Assembly (NCBI GenBank): GCA_030568195.1
Contig: JAJLTO010000004.1
Location: 1,116,001 to 1,180,000, forward strand
Direction: 5' to 3'
DNA length: 64,000 nt
Origin: Dipodascopsis uninucleata var. uninucleata
Lineage: Eukaryota > Ascomycota > Lipomycetes > Lipomycetales > Lipomycetaceae
Shown: positions 23,771 to 34,963 of the stretch, one piece after another
How positions within the stretch are numbered: position 1 is the first letter of the stretch
Layout: every line of letters starts with the position of its first letter
Program-made: the position numbers and the translations under genes
Notes under the pieces: model-generated
Told to the model about the DNA's origin: nothing
The model's database searches: none
What the model saw: only the letters and a program-made list of their open reading frames with translations

Positions 23771-24120
23771 TTTAGAGGTCTCACGGTCTTAAGTCTATTT
23801 TTCTAAAAGCTAAGCGTTCTATTATGCACACTTTTTTATTAATTAAGAAGGCTGCCTAAATTATATATCCTAGTGCTCTATTGCAGTTCTAGAACAAAGC
23901 AACGTAGCAGTCTCTATGTTGGTATTAAATATGGTTGCGAAATCTCGAGGCGACGAATAGAAAAGCAATGATTTTTTTTTCTCATCTGTCAACTTAAAAT
24001 TCTAGTTTTTAATTTAGGCGTGGTTTTTCTTTCCCAACTAAAATTTTTGTTCCGTCATTTGCACTTTGATGCTCTAAATACAATTCACATAAAGGACGGA
24101 CTCTTCAGCAGACACACGCG
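23771..24120. other. Divergent promoter, LYS4 and ELP5
   Basis: A 350 bp AT-rich region shared by two divergent genes. I could not pick out a clear TATA box or a lysine-pathway regulator site. Confidence 0.4.
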
Positions 24121-25056
24121 ATGACTAGTGTTCCGAAACCTACACAGCAGCATACAACCCTCCTGATGAAGCGCTTGTTCTTATTGAAGGACTATTCACC
24201 GTTGATTTTGCTTCGTGAAACTATTGATCAGACAGCGAAGTATGTGTTAGCTGAGTTTGCCTACCAAAGCAGATCAGTGGACGACCTAAAGACGATCTTC
24301 CTTGGATTTGAGTCGATCAAAAGTGATCTAACATATATAGAAAATGACAAGATTGAATTCATAAGTTCCTATGGAGAGAGCTGGAAGGCAATTACAAAAA
24401 GGGTATCGCAGCTTGTTTCGAATCATAAGAAGTCTCTGATTTTGATCGACTCGCTCACTTCACTGGATCTAGAGTCAGTCGTACCCTTCATATCGTCGCT
24501 TGTTCATCCATCATCAACTATTGTGGTAATAAACCCATGTTCAGTGTACGGCAAAAAAATCCCACAGAAGGACCAAACATTAATTCCTTCAGTCGAGACG
24601 CAATTAAACTATCTCTCTACAACTGTTATATCTGTGAGGCGTATGCCTAGCAATGATGACGAGCTACGTAAAGATGAAACTGACGAAGACATTGCAGAAT
24701 TTGTTCTGCCTATTAGATCAAATATGGATTCTTGCATTATAAATTTTCTACATAGGCGAAAGTCGGGCCGAGCAATAGAGGCCAACATGATGTTTAGCTA
24801 TAGAGATCACGAAGTTAACCTGTTGACCACCGGTAACGAAAGCAGAGAAGGACAGAAGACAGACGAAGATTCTGTCCTGAAAAACCTAACAACATTTAAT
24901 CTAGGTACAACAGAGAAGCAGAAAATTGCTCGAGACAATGTGGTACTTCCTTACTTGGCTGCACAACAAGACGACTCTGCTGGTGGAGCCATAGTATATG
25001 AGTTCGAAGCTGAAGATGACTATGACGAAGAAGACCCCTACGAAGACCCTTTTTAG
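24121..25056 (+). CDS. ELP5: Elongator subunit Elp5
   Basis: RecA-fold subunit of the Elp4-Elp5-Elp6 ring of Elongator, which supports tRNA wobble-uridine modification. It is intronless, with 311 residues. The core shows LILIDSLTSLDLESVVPFIS and VVINPCSVYG strands typical of the degenerate RecA fold, with no Walker A motif, as is normal for Elp5. The diagnostic part is the C-terminus: TTFNLGTTEKQKIARDNVVLPYL, then a very acidic tail with YDEEDPYEDPF. That ending is the hallmark of Iki1/Elp5 proteins. Its 3' end converges with SEC22, about 100 bp away. Confidence 0.9.
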   Translation: MTSVPKPTQQHTTLLMKRLFLLKDYSPLILLRETIDQTAKYVLAEFAYQSRSVDDLKTIFLGFESIKSDLTYIENDKIEFISSYGESWKAITKRVSQLVSNHKKSLILIDSLTSLDLESVVPFISSLVHPSSTIVVINPCSVYGKKIPQKDQTLIPSVETQLNYLSTTVISVRRMPSNDDELRKDETDEDIAEFVLPIRSNMDSCIINFLHRRKSGRAIEANMMFSYRDHEVNLLTTGNESREGQKTDEDSVLKNLTTFNLGTTEKQKIARDNVVLPYLAAQQDDSAGGAIVYEFEAEDDYDEEDPYEDPF

Positions 25057-25154
25057 ATTGAAGACTACTCTCCTTTCAATTCGAGCTTATTTACAGTTAT
25101 AAATCCGTACAATTATCTCAGTACTCTACCCTGCCCGGCTCTCTCAGTCCTTAT

Positions 25155-26384
25155 CTATCTCAGGAACATATACCAAATCAAGAAAACAAAAATTAAACCT
25201 GCGCCAGTGATTGGTGCATACTGCCGTATCATGGCCTCGATATTTATCCGTTTGGCGGCACGGCGATATTTAGATGATTCTGCGCGCAGTGAAGATGATA
25301 AATTGGTCATACCTGCAGTTAAATAAAGTCAGACTAGTTCTGCAATTTAGACCTTCTACTCAGCAACGTTTACTTACGATCAAGACTGTCACCTCGCTGT
25401 AACAGATCTTCGATATTTTTGGTCATAACACGGGTAACATCTTGTAACTCAGAGTTAAGCTTGTCGAGATTCACTGTCGTTCGCGTGTCTTCATATACTC
25501 TTTTAGTCTTTTGCATAAAGTTATCTATGTATTATACGGGTTGTAGGTCAGTAAACTTTGTTGTATCATGCTCACCTCTTCTTTGCTTACCGAAATTAAT
25601 GAACGCAAACGGGCGCAGATCTGGCTGTTCGATACGATGTCCATTGGAATTGTAAAACTCTCTATCTAGCTCGTCAAGATATGTAAATGCAAGCTTTCGG
25701 GGATATGAGCGATCACATATTGTAATATATATAAGTCCGTGTGCGATCAAGTAGCTGTGCGGTTCATAGTCATCAGTAATTACAGCCTTGTCTATAGTCA
25801 TATTTATTATACGATGTTACTCACTGATGATTGAATGGCCCAGATTCAATTGATGCCCTGGGTTCTGATGCATCGTGCAGCTTTCTGATAATTTCTTTCT
25901 GTTCTGACGTGTACTTGGACAACATGCTGGGTTCCTATATAGTGATAATGATGCTCGTCAACATTGTGTCGACCTCTATCAAACACGGTACTCTGGCCAA
26001 TTTCCCCCTTTAGAGCCGACTGTACTCAAAATATACTGCAATCATTACAGATCCTTTCTCACGATACAATACTTGCGCGAACACTTATTCTCTGCTGACC
26101 AGCGCCCCTAACCAACTCCTTTTCGACATTCCAGTAGTCACTAGCTGCACCCATTTCCATGCTCTGCAGCTAATGAGTTCAAACATCAAGGTTTTACATT
26201 TTGCACAGTCTGAGCACGCTTCTTCGCCTCTTGTTCTTACCATTGAATCATCCGTAGTTGCTGCTAGTGGCAGTTCTGTAAGAGCTGTCAGCATTTGGCC
26301 ATCTTCATAGAGATCTCATATAACCACATATCCGTGTGCCTACTTACTGTCGCGCAGTCGTACAATTGTCGTTGTGAGAATCAT
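25155..26384 (-). CDS. SEC22: R-SNARE Sec22
   Basis: Longin-type R-SNARE for ER-Golgi vesicle fusion. Six exons: 26384-26348, 26275-26241, 25934-25825, 25754-25591, 25524-25378 and 25312-25155, giving 216 residues. The longin domain includes IESGPFNHHYLIAHGLIYIT and CDRSYPRKLAFTYLDEL. The SNARE motif runs from LDKLNSELQDVTRVMTKNIE and contains the zero-layer Arg in LLQRGDSLDRM. A C-terminal anchor follows (AGLIFVFLIWYMFLR). The second intron is 306 nt while the others are 65-72 nt. Reading through the fourth donor would replace the conserved FINFDNFMQKT, so splicing at 25590 is preferred. Identification is firm. Confidence 0.94.
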
Positions 26385-27221
26385 TTCTGCTTTTATGTAG
26401 ACTTATATACTCAAATATACAATAATTTACAAATCTATTCGATCCGTATGCCAATATACGATTGATTATTAGATACGGATGCTCTGCTAACGTTGCGTAA
26501 ACGATGGCTGTGCGATCATGAAGCATCTAGTCACTCTTTCTTGCTTCTCTTGGTAACTAATCTCTGCTTGTGTGATGTTAAGAAGGGTTTGTGTGCACCG
26601 CCGCGCTACACCACCACATGTGCGGCGGTGCAGACTCCTCGATCTCATCTCTGGATTTGCGTTTATTCTGAAGAGTACGGTCACAGCAGCTTCGTAATAT
26701 AGACCAGCAAGAAGAATTCCTATCGCTCTCGCAGTATCAACGGGTATCGGTTCGGAAAGCCATCGTTTTCAACGGTGTAGTAGCAACATTCAGAGCATTT
26801 ATAAGTCAGGATTTTAATCCATCATACGGTCTAAATGTCGAATATTGCCGGTCAAGTCTAGTACAGGTTGCTTACACTATTGGAGTGAGCAGGACTGCAA
26901 GGGCAGGACTAACTATAGGCCCAAATAAGAACGGTCAGGCAGCCAGGTACAAAAATTGCAGGAGTGGTGAGATCAGCTAACTATTGGGGAAGGTTGGGTG
27001 TAGACAAGTATAGAAAGCAGACTAACTCATAATCGAGCACTATCTATAGGGCAACTGCAACTGGACAACAATCAAGGACAAGATCGTCTCCTGCGTAGGA
27101 TACTTATGGTCAGCTGGACTAACAGGTGACTCACAATAAATATTTGTTAGTAGTTGATGTTTATGGGAACATCGTCTTGGTTAAATCAAATTTTGTACTC
27201 AAAAAGATCTAGGAGATCGTC
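26385..27221. other. Divergent promoter region, SEC22 and EST1-like
   Basis: This 837 bp stretch lies between two divergent genes and is less AT-rich than most spacers here. It holds the GC-rich inverted repeat listed next. It also has a roughly 100-codon stop-free frame at about 26672-26980 that lacks an ATG, which I do not recognise as coding. Confidence 0.4.
26594..26642. repeat. GC-rich perfect inverted repeat (hairpin)
   Basis: Arms TGCACCGCCGC (26594-26604) and GCGGCGGTGCA (26632-26642) are exact reverse complements over 11 bp around a 27-base spacer. The CGGCGG halves could be paired sites for a zinc-cluster regulator or form a hairpin. It lies about 210 bp upstream of the SEC22 start. 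Confidence 0.75.
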
Positions 27222-30005
27222 ATGCAACGCCAGCCAGATACTGTAAAGACCAAGGGCAAACGTCAAAATCAAAGTCCCCAGCGCGTTCCAGCTGGAACTG
27301 TACCCAATGTCACAAGTGGCACTATTGCACAATATGCCTCTCCTCGGCGACACTATCGGAGAAGGGGTGACGTGGATTTTAATCATTCAGATGACAAGGA
27401 TCCTGATTTTGACCGTTCGCTTCCAGCCTCTGCGTCGAATATTACAGGGGCAGGAATTACGACAAAAAAAAATACAAAAAGCTCACCCGCATTGACTAGC
27501 GGAACGTCATTTAATTTATCTGGTACAGGAATAACAAATATTGGGGAAGAGCAATCTACAACGAAGCAACTTTATGATCCAAAGACTGATCCAATCGCAG
27601 CAATCCCCAAGCCACCGCCAGAAAATGATGCTAGCATACTTCAAAGCAAGAGATTTGAAGAATTTGGGCACCTTTATTCGCCTGGGCTGAATAGTTCCTC
27701 TACTAGATGGAAAAAACGCCGAGAACGACGATGGAAAGGTGATCTGGGAAGTGGAAGCGGTAATATAAACAGTCATTCTGGTGTCCGAAGTAGTAATGAT
27801 ACTGGCTACTCGAATAACAATATCAATAGCCATAATAATAATGTTGGCAATAAAGCTATTGCCAAGTCGCTTCAGCAATCGAAAGGCGAAGTGAATCCGA
27901 TGATTTATAGTCCTGAAAAAGACGCAGACGTGCCGGTAATGCAAACTCGGCGTCGTAGACGTCAAATCATAGATGAGTTTCAAGCTCGACAGGAATCTCT
28001 AACGAATGTTTTCACTCAACGTGAAAGTGGGAAAATCATGCTGTTAACAAACTCTAGCGTTAAGGATGATTCCAAAGAAAGCTACGTACGTGAACTGGAC
28101 CATCCCCGTGAGAGTGTAAAGGATCTCGAGCGTTCCATTCAAGATTCTTACTCTCGTATTGGCTCTTTGGAGGCTAAAATTGCAGACATGGATAATTTCA
28201 ATGATCGATACAAGTTTGAAGAGGATATTTGGTGGGAATCAATACGATGGTACCGAAGGTTACTTGAAGAATACGAGTTTTTCATATTCAGATGTAATTC
28301 GTGTGATACATCTAGCAGTATGAGGAGTCTCCCAAGAAAATGTAAGATGCCAATACGGATGTGGAAGAATTGTGCCTCAGAGCCCTTTGAATCTCTCAAA
28401 AAGTTTTTACCTGATTCATCTGACATAATAATTGCATACTTATATATGGTGTATAAAACATTTGCCCGTCTATTTGAACTCCTTCAATCTGACACAGAGA
28501 TTTGGTGCGAATATCTCGGTGATCTCTGCCGTTACTTGATGTCTATAGAGTCTGAAAAAGAGGACCGGAAAAAGTGGCAAGATATGGCATTTTCTTGGTA
28601 CATCAGATGTTCACGCATAAATCCATCAGTTGGCCGGTATTATCATCAGCTGGCTCTGACAACTGAGCCAGCCATACTCGACCAGTTTTACTATTTTTGC
28701 AAGAGTCTTACTACGAAGCCTCCATATCTGCAAACAATAGACTCTATAATACCATTGTTTGATGCGTGTTTCGAGATGCATGTAAGGGATCACGATGCTA
28801 TTCCATTTACTTTTATTCGGACACATGGGATTTTGTTTATGCGATCTCATCTTGGTGAATTAGACGATATGCTTGCAAGCTTTTTTCGCGTCGTGAATCG
28901 ACCAGGAGCATGGATGGTTGACGGAATCAAGTTTGCGATCACAAATATAGCTTGTGTTTTGCAGTATGGAGCAAAAAATGGAATTATAAGTCGCCTAATT
29001 GAGTTCCCTAATGAACGGCGACTAGAATCAAATACTTCTGACAATTCTCAGATGTCTTTATCTGATGGAACGAAGAGTACTACTCACCCGCTGTCAGCTC
29101 AAACGTCGAATAGTTCGACAGATTCATCTTCAAGCTTTTCTTCGGCTTCTGCCGAGGGCGCTGTGCAATTGAGGAGCGAAAAGCAAAAAGATGTCATGAG
29201 TCTCTTCGTCGCAGATATGAATAGTGCTCTTCCTCATGAAATTCAGGAAAGTCCCGAAGATGTACATGCTACGCCAATCGAGCTCTTCATGCTCACTGAC
29301 AGATTTTCTACAGGACTAGGCATGCTTTCGTTAGCAAGAAAGATAGCGTTTTCTACGCTTAAACTTGCCCTGACCGTTGCTACACCTGAGCACTATTCCC
29401 ACATTTTCGCCTGGCTAGTTTTTCTTGACTACATGAGCAAATACCAGCATGCGTCCGAAACACTATTTTTATACGGTAATTTCGACGAAAACTCTGATTT
29501 TCCTTGGGATCAACTTGTACGCTTTTTGACGACTCTTACGTACCTAGCAGATGTAGATAAACTTTACAAGGCTGAGTTATTCCCATGTGCTTCTCCTTTA
29601 TGTGAAGATTGGGCTCTTAACGGCTCTTATTGGGCAGACTCTTTCCCGTGGCCAAACGGGTTCTTTAAACGAGATTTCGAGTATGACGATATAGAGATCA
29701 TGCGAATCAAAGGTGACGTTGGCCCACAGCCGCGACCCGCGAATAATCAACCTGCAAGACAGCCAGATCGGCTACTTGCAGATTCAGAAAAGCCATTTGG
29801 AGCTAAAAAATCTGAGCAGCAAGATCAAAAGCGCGTAGATCGCATTTTATGGACTGCGTTCAGACTTGCAAGAGTTGGCCCGTGGTTTGAATATAACAAA
29901 AACACTCGGCAGTTTACACTGGTAGATCAACAATTATTACCACATTCTGAATTTTTTCACGATCATATGTCGGCTCTGAAAAGCAATCCTACCGCAGAAG
30001 GATAA
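27222..30005 (+). CDS. EST1/SMG7-like TPR protein
   Basis: Intronless, 927 residues. Residues 1-330 are low-complexity, rich in Ser, Asn and basic stretches. From about residue 333 (EEDIWWESIRWYRRLLEEY) a 14-3-3-like and TPR helical domain begins. GRYYHQLALTTEPAILDQFYY at about residue 470 is the classic start of the EST1 DNA/RNA-binding domain, followed by a helical repeat region to about residue 880. There is no C-terminal PIN nuclease domain, so it resembles Est1, Ebs1 and SMG7 rather than SMG6. Such proteins recruit telomerase or act in nonsense-mediated decay. Which role applies cannot be told from sequence alone. Confidence 0.82.
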   Translation: MQRQPDTVKTKGKRQNQSPQRVPAGTVPNVTSGTIAQYASPRRHYRRRGDVDFNHSDDKDPDFDRSLPASASNITGAGITTKKNTKSSPALTSGTSFNLSGTGITNIGEEQSTTKQLYDPKTDPIAAIPKPPPENDASILQSKRFEEFGHLYSPGLNSSSTRWKKRRERRWKGDLGSGSGNINSHSGVRSSNDTGYSNNNINSHNNNVGNKAIAKSLQQSKGEVNPMIYSPEKDADVPVMQTRRRRRQIIDEFQARQESLTNVFTQRESGKIMLLTNSSVKDDSKESYVRELDHPRESVKDLERSIQDSYSRIGSLEAKIADMDNFNDRYKFEEDIWWESIRWYRRLLEEYEFFIFRCNSCDTSSSMRSLPRKCKMPIRMWKNCASEPFESLKKFLPDSSDIIIAYLYMVYKTFARLFELLQSDTEIWCEYLGDLCRYLMSIESEKEDRKKWQDMAFSWYIRCSRINPSVGRYYHQLALTTEPAILDQFYYFCKSLTTKPPYLQTIDSIIPLFDACFEMHVRDHDAIPFTFIRTHGILFMRSHLGELDDMLASFFRVVNRPGAWMVDGIKFAITNIACVLQYGAKNGIISRLIEFPNERRLESNTSDNSQMSLSDGTKSTTHPLSAQTSNSSTDSSSSFSSASAEGAVQLRSEKQKDVMSLFVADMNSALPHEIQESPEDVHATPIELFMLTDRFSTGLGMLSLARKIAFSTLKLALTVATPEHYSHIFAWLVFLDYMSKYQHASETLFLYGNFDENSDFPWDQLVRFLTTLTYLADVDKLYKAELFPCASPLCEDWALNGSYWADSFPWPNGFFKRDFEYDDIEIMRIKGDVGPQPRPANNQPARQPDRLLADSEKPFGAKKSEQQDQKRVDRILWTAFRLARVGPWFEYNKNTRQFTLVDQQLLPHSEFFHDHMSALKSNPTAEG

Positions 30006-31699
30006 TTCAGTCATAGGTATAGGGTTTAAATACGTATTTTGACTCGCATCATTGGACAAAATTTCCCTGAGAGGTGAATTCTTTGGTACAGTCATCGTGG
30101 CGGCTATCATTGTTTCTGATGTCGCAAATATTAGAGGACAGATAATATAGCCTGCCTTTAGTTCGACAGAAAACCGGAATATATTTCCTAAATAGCCCCA
30201 TGTCAAAAAGGTCAAGTGCAGTAGATAAAGAACATCGGCTTGATATCAAATTCCTGTTCCCCTATAGGTGATATGATAGGTTGAAATGATAATCTGTAAG
30301 AGGACTTCTATTTTCTTTTCTATCTTCCTTTATTTCCTTCGTCATAAAGCTCACTCTTACTTATCATATGATATCTATAGCTATCTACCAGGTATGTCTT
30401 GGAAGTCATCTTCCAGTTGTACGGATCCTATTGTGCACATGCTCACCTGTGCTCAACCATCTATATATATCTATATCTGTAATAATGACAATGTGTATGA
30501 TATAAATTTCTCCACATAAATGTTCAATTTATCATGAAGAATAACCCGGCTAATTTACTACATGCTCCTTCAGTATTTAACAAATTATCATATTTTTATG
30601 ATTAATCGTAGCTTAAAACTTTTTATTGAAGTCCTTTGAGCTGGTTATTTCTTATGCCGGATATCTCCATTTTACTTTCTAAAATGTGTTTGCCCGCTAA
30701 TCCCAATACGAGTTGCCGCGAACCACGCAATTCATTGCCGGGGTATAGCAACGAACTATTTGTCTCCATTTCTATCCATCTATTTGCTATTAATTACCAT
30801 GTACTCTATTATCGTGGCTAACATGTCTATGCACTATTCTGCTTTTTTCCAGGCCAAGGTTAAGAAATAGATTAACAGTGACATATAAATTCGCGGGGAA
30901 CAACGATCGGAACGCTAGATAGTCAGTGTCTCCGAAAACAAGTGACATTTTTGCTATTTATTGAGGAGCTATCATTTAGCTTATTTGTTACCTGTAGTAG
31001 GTCTGTTTCACCTGCTACTGCGGTCTATGGCCACCAGTTTGCCAGTCATGAGCTGCAATCTGTGCGTTAGCCTCTCTAGTAGATGAAGCTCGTCAATTTT
31101 CTCTTTCAGCCTATTCTTATTGCCTTCTCCACGTTTTTGACCATATATCTTTTGATTCATACTCGTTTCAAACGGCATCATTTTATGATGTCGGTGGATA
31201 TTTTATATCATGACTAACAATGTCAAATTAAATTACGTAATTTAGTTGAATTTAGTAGTAAGCGGATAGTTTTCCGAAAAGAACAAATAAAAACATCGTG
31301 ATAGCCGAGCTTCTGGCATTATAGTTCTTTAAAGATCAGCAAGTTTCCATTCGAATTCCATGGGTATCGCTCGTCTCCGATTTATCTGCAGCAGAGAAAC
31401 CAATAGAAAGTGCAGTAATTCAAGATCTACCAACAAGGAATACAGAAAAATCTTCAGTGAAGAATATTATGAACAGATCCTACGAGCACGGAATAAGCTG
31501 CTAGGATAATAAGTAATAACTGAACGTGTAAAGAGAATTTTCTACGAGCTGGGGAACAAGAGACCTGTTAAACCTGGAGAAGCGCTTGAGAAGCTCAACG
31601 ATCAGGACACAGTGCCTCAATAATCCGAGAATATCGCTGAAACAGGAGAAACTTCAAAGATCAAGATCGAATCTTTTCTGAGGAGTACTGGAAGAAAAA
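30006..31699. other. Intergenic, upstream of TPS3-like gene
   Basis: A 1.7 kb AT-rich stretch. The only item of note is a 49-codon ATG frame at 31360-31509, within 200 bp of the TPS3-like start, which could be an upstream reading frame in its leader. I see no tRNA, repeat or conserved protein. Confidence 0.45.
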
Positions 31700-34016
31700 A
31701 TGACGCTATTAGTTGTGTGCCTGTAAGTAAATATTCTGGTAAACATTTTGAGATAGTGCGAAAGAAATGAATAAATGTCTGAGCTATGTGTAAGCAAGGT
31801 TTACTGCAGTGAATAACAGCTAACTAATAACGCATTTCTTGACTATTTTGTTCCGGATTTAAAGATACTTGCCAAATACGATTGATTTCAACTTGAACGA
31901 CCCCAGTCTTGTGGAGCAAAAGATTGGGACACCAGTCTTGTCCCAAACGCCTTCCCTGTCAACGACTTACGATCTTCCGTCCCAGGCACCATCAGCTGGA
32001 ACTTCAAGCGTATCGACTCTTACTACTTCGGGAACTCTCACAAATGGACCACTTCCGAACTTCATTCAATCACTTGCATCGCGGGTAACGTCTGCTCATA
32101 ACACGCCTCCTCCGTCGCCTCCCCTGACGACTGAAATCGAGGAATTTTTTTTTAAGACGGGATCTGGGACGTCATCCTCCAGTCATTTACCTAACTTGGT
32201 CTCATCTACCTTGGCAGATATCAATTCGAGTTCAAACACGGCTTCTACGCCCAGTGCTCTCGAATTTGAGAACAATTTCAGATCTGAATATGCTCGATCA
32301 ATGAAAAAAATCGCCGAAACTCGTCCTAACACGGCGAGTCCGTCAAACATAGGCACTGCCTTCAGAGACGGGTCTGAGCCATTGAGTGGATCACCAGATT
32401 CAATGTTATCTTCTACATCGCAGTCTCGTCTTTCCGGCGGTAATCGACCTCCTCTTACAATGGTTACACATCCTAGATCTCGGGCGAATTCACCACCACC
32501 AGCTAAATCCTTAGTTGACGAGCGCAGACAGAGCATTCCAAATGTTCCTTCTTTGAGAATGGCACCTAAACGACCAAAAAATATTAACGTTGTGTCACCA
32601 TCTGAAGCAGCTTCTGTTTTTTCTCGAGCTCCGTGGACAGTTGTAAAATTTAGCAAAGGTAACGGTGGCCTTCGAAATGCTATCGCAAGAGCGCAGGCCG
32701 AGGGTACTGTTCAGGATGTTAAGTGGATAGGTACTCTAGGTATGCCTACAGATGCCTTGGAGCTGTCAACTAAGGCGGTTATTGAGAATATTCTCAAGAA
32801 AGACCATAATAATATACCTGTATTTGCTGGCGACTCAACTATTGAGGGCCATTATACGCATTACTGCAAAGACATTCTTTGGCCAACTTTCCATTATCAG
32901 ATTCCTGACAACCCAAAATCCAAGGCATATGAAGACCACTCTTGGGTTCATTATCATGCACTTAATAAGGCTTTTGCAGATACTGTCATCAAGAATTATA
33001 AACCAGGTGACATTATCTGGGTCCATGACTACCATCTCTTGCTCGTTCCAGGAATGGTACGCGAGAAATTACCTGAAGCTAAAATTGGATTTTTCTTACA
33101 TATTGCATTCCCTTCTAGTGAGGTTTATCGCTGTCTTCCAGCACGTAAGACTCTTCTTGAGGGAATGCTTGGAGCGGATGTGGTTGGGTTCCAGACCAGA
33201 GAATATGCCAGGCACTTCCGTCAGACTTGTGAGGTGGTTCTGGGATTGCATAGTTCAGGGAATTACATAAACTATAAAGGTCGAAGATTATCCGTGGTTG
33301 ACATTTCTATCGGAATTGATCCGCCTTCATTGCAATTAGCTGCAGAGAATGCGGATGTCAAACAATGGCGCACAATGCTGAGAGAGCGATGGCCCGATAT
33401 GAAACTTATTGTTGGTCGTGACAAATTAGATCAGTTTAGAGGTGTCCGAAATAAAATGCTAGGTTATGAACGTTTTTTGAAGTTCCACCCTGAATGGAAA
33501 GAGAAAGTCATTTTTATTCAAGTGTGCTTAACAAATATCGCATGTCAGGATCTTGAATCAGATGTTTCTGATATAGTTACTCGTATTAACTCGTCAAACT
33601 CGCATGTGGGGTCAGAACCGCCTGTCGTGTTTTTGCACCAAGACATTTCATTTGAGCAGTATTTGGCGCTTCTTTTTGAAGCTGATGCGTTCGTCGTCAC
33701 GTCACTGAGAGAAGGAATGAATCTCACTTGCCATGAGTATATTTTCTGTCAAGAGCAATCCTCTAAGGGCCCGCTTATTTTATCTGAGTTCACTGGTAGT
33801 GCCTCAGTACTAGGTGATAAGTGTCTTTTGGTTAATCCATGGGACAAAGTGGAAGTTGCGGACGCTTTTTATAAGGCATTAACAATGCCACTCGAAGAGA
33901 GAAAGGAGCGATGTGATGCACTATATAGCGAAGTTATGACGAATACCTGCGCTCATTGGGTCAAGCTATTCCTTAGAGAACTTGACGCTGTCTGTGACAA
34001 ACGTTACTCAAACTAA
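31700..34016 (+). CDS. TPS3: TPS3/TSL1-type trehalose-phosphate synthase complex subunit
   Basis: GT20-family protein of 724 residues. Exon 1 is 31700-31722 and exon 2 is 31865-34016; splicing joins MTLLVVCL to YLPNTIDFNLNDP, the typical start of regulatory subunits Tps3 and Tsl1. The intron is 142 nt with CTAACTAATAAC upstream and an AAAG acceptor. Residues 30-260 are Ser/Pro-rich, a likely phospho-regulated linker. The GT20 domain follows (WVHDYHLLLVPGMVREKLP, GADVVGFQTREYARHF). The active-site loop reads VGRDKLDQFRGVRNKML, where catalytic Tps1 has GVDRLDYIKGVPQKL. This implies a regulatory, probably inactive synthase. The protein stops at the end of the GT20 domain; the phosphatase-like domain usual in Tps3 and Tsl1 is absent. 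Confidence 0.85.
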
Positions 34017-34515
34017 ATTATCAGCCTAATAATTGTCATTTACACTATGTTTATCTCCACTTATAATTGTGCTAGTTTCTCTCTCTTTTTCATTTATGGT
34101 TTTGTGGGTCTGGTATTTTGTGTTTGTGTGTTTGTTATTTGTCTCAAAGAAGGATAGAATATATGAAAATCCTGGCTCAAGCAACAAAAGATCTTTTGGT
34201 TACATTTGCAATTAGCTTGTGATTATATATAATAATATGATATTTGTTAGTATGGCTAGAGTTGATTTGAAAGCCAGATCGACACGTTAAGATAATAAAA
34301 AATAGATCCTTCAAATCGTGTAACGGTTATATTTTTGATGTTAAACCAAATACCATTCCCACGATGCTCATTCACGATATTTACTGAATGCATCTATTAG
34401 TCCAATGTATTAATAAGTAGTCTTGACGTCGTATTTAGAGTAATATTTATAAAACCGAAAGGTAAAGCATAGTGTTCCATTCAAAGAGTAATAGAAGTTC
34501 TCCCTTCGAGTATTA
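34017..34515. other. Convergent spacer after TPS3-like gene
   Basis: AT-rich spacer between the TPS3-like 3' end and the 3' end of the small membrane-protein gene. No phosphatase-domain coding sequence is found here. Confidence 0.55.
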
Positions 34516-34963
34516 TCATGATCCGGAACTATCAGGCTCAGTATCGAAGTACAGGGATGATCGATCATCATTATTGGCATCAATAAGACGCCCTAGTCCT
34601 CTAGATTTCCATATATTGTTCGGTCTAGTCTCAATAACATTTTCCGTTACTGTGTTAAGATTAGACACACCAATGCCTGACTCTAATACATCACTTCCAT
34701 CCAGCCTTATAGCTCCATCCTGGACTTCTGCACTATTCAATCTCTGCAGATAGCTGGATATATCGTGCAGTTGAATACTGATGTTATATTTGTTCAAAAG
34801 AGGCTGTAGAGCCCATCTATAGCCTCTGTATAGCAATGTACCACACACCACAATGAGAAATAGTGTCTGTGTATTACTGTTAGTATCTCACGCAAAAGTG
34901 GCAAGTTGCAGCGCGAATACTTACGAAAAGCGTATTCAGAACTGTACTTCGTTCGCTCGTCAT
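34516..34963 (-). CDS. Small single-pass membrane protein, unknown
   Basis: Two exons, 34963-34925 and 34866-34516, give 129 residues. The intron is 58 nt with GTAAGT donor, GATACTAAC branch and CACAG acceptor, all near ideal, which supports a real gene. The N-terminus is short and polar, then TLFLIVVCGTLLYRGYRWAL forms one membrane helix at about residues 13-32. The rest is hydrophilic with Asp/Ser-rich ends (GLGRLIDANNDDRSSLYF). I do not recognise the family. A small ER or mitochondrial-membrane accessory subunit is possible but unproven. It converges with the TPS3-like gene. Confidence 0.65.

Noticed and set aside
26672-26980. About 100 stop-free codons between SEC22 and the EST1-like gene
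   Set aside because: There is no in-frame ATG, no clear splice site and no recognisable motif; a stop-free run of this length can occur by chance in this less AT-rich stretch.
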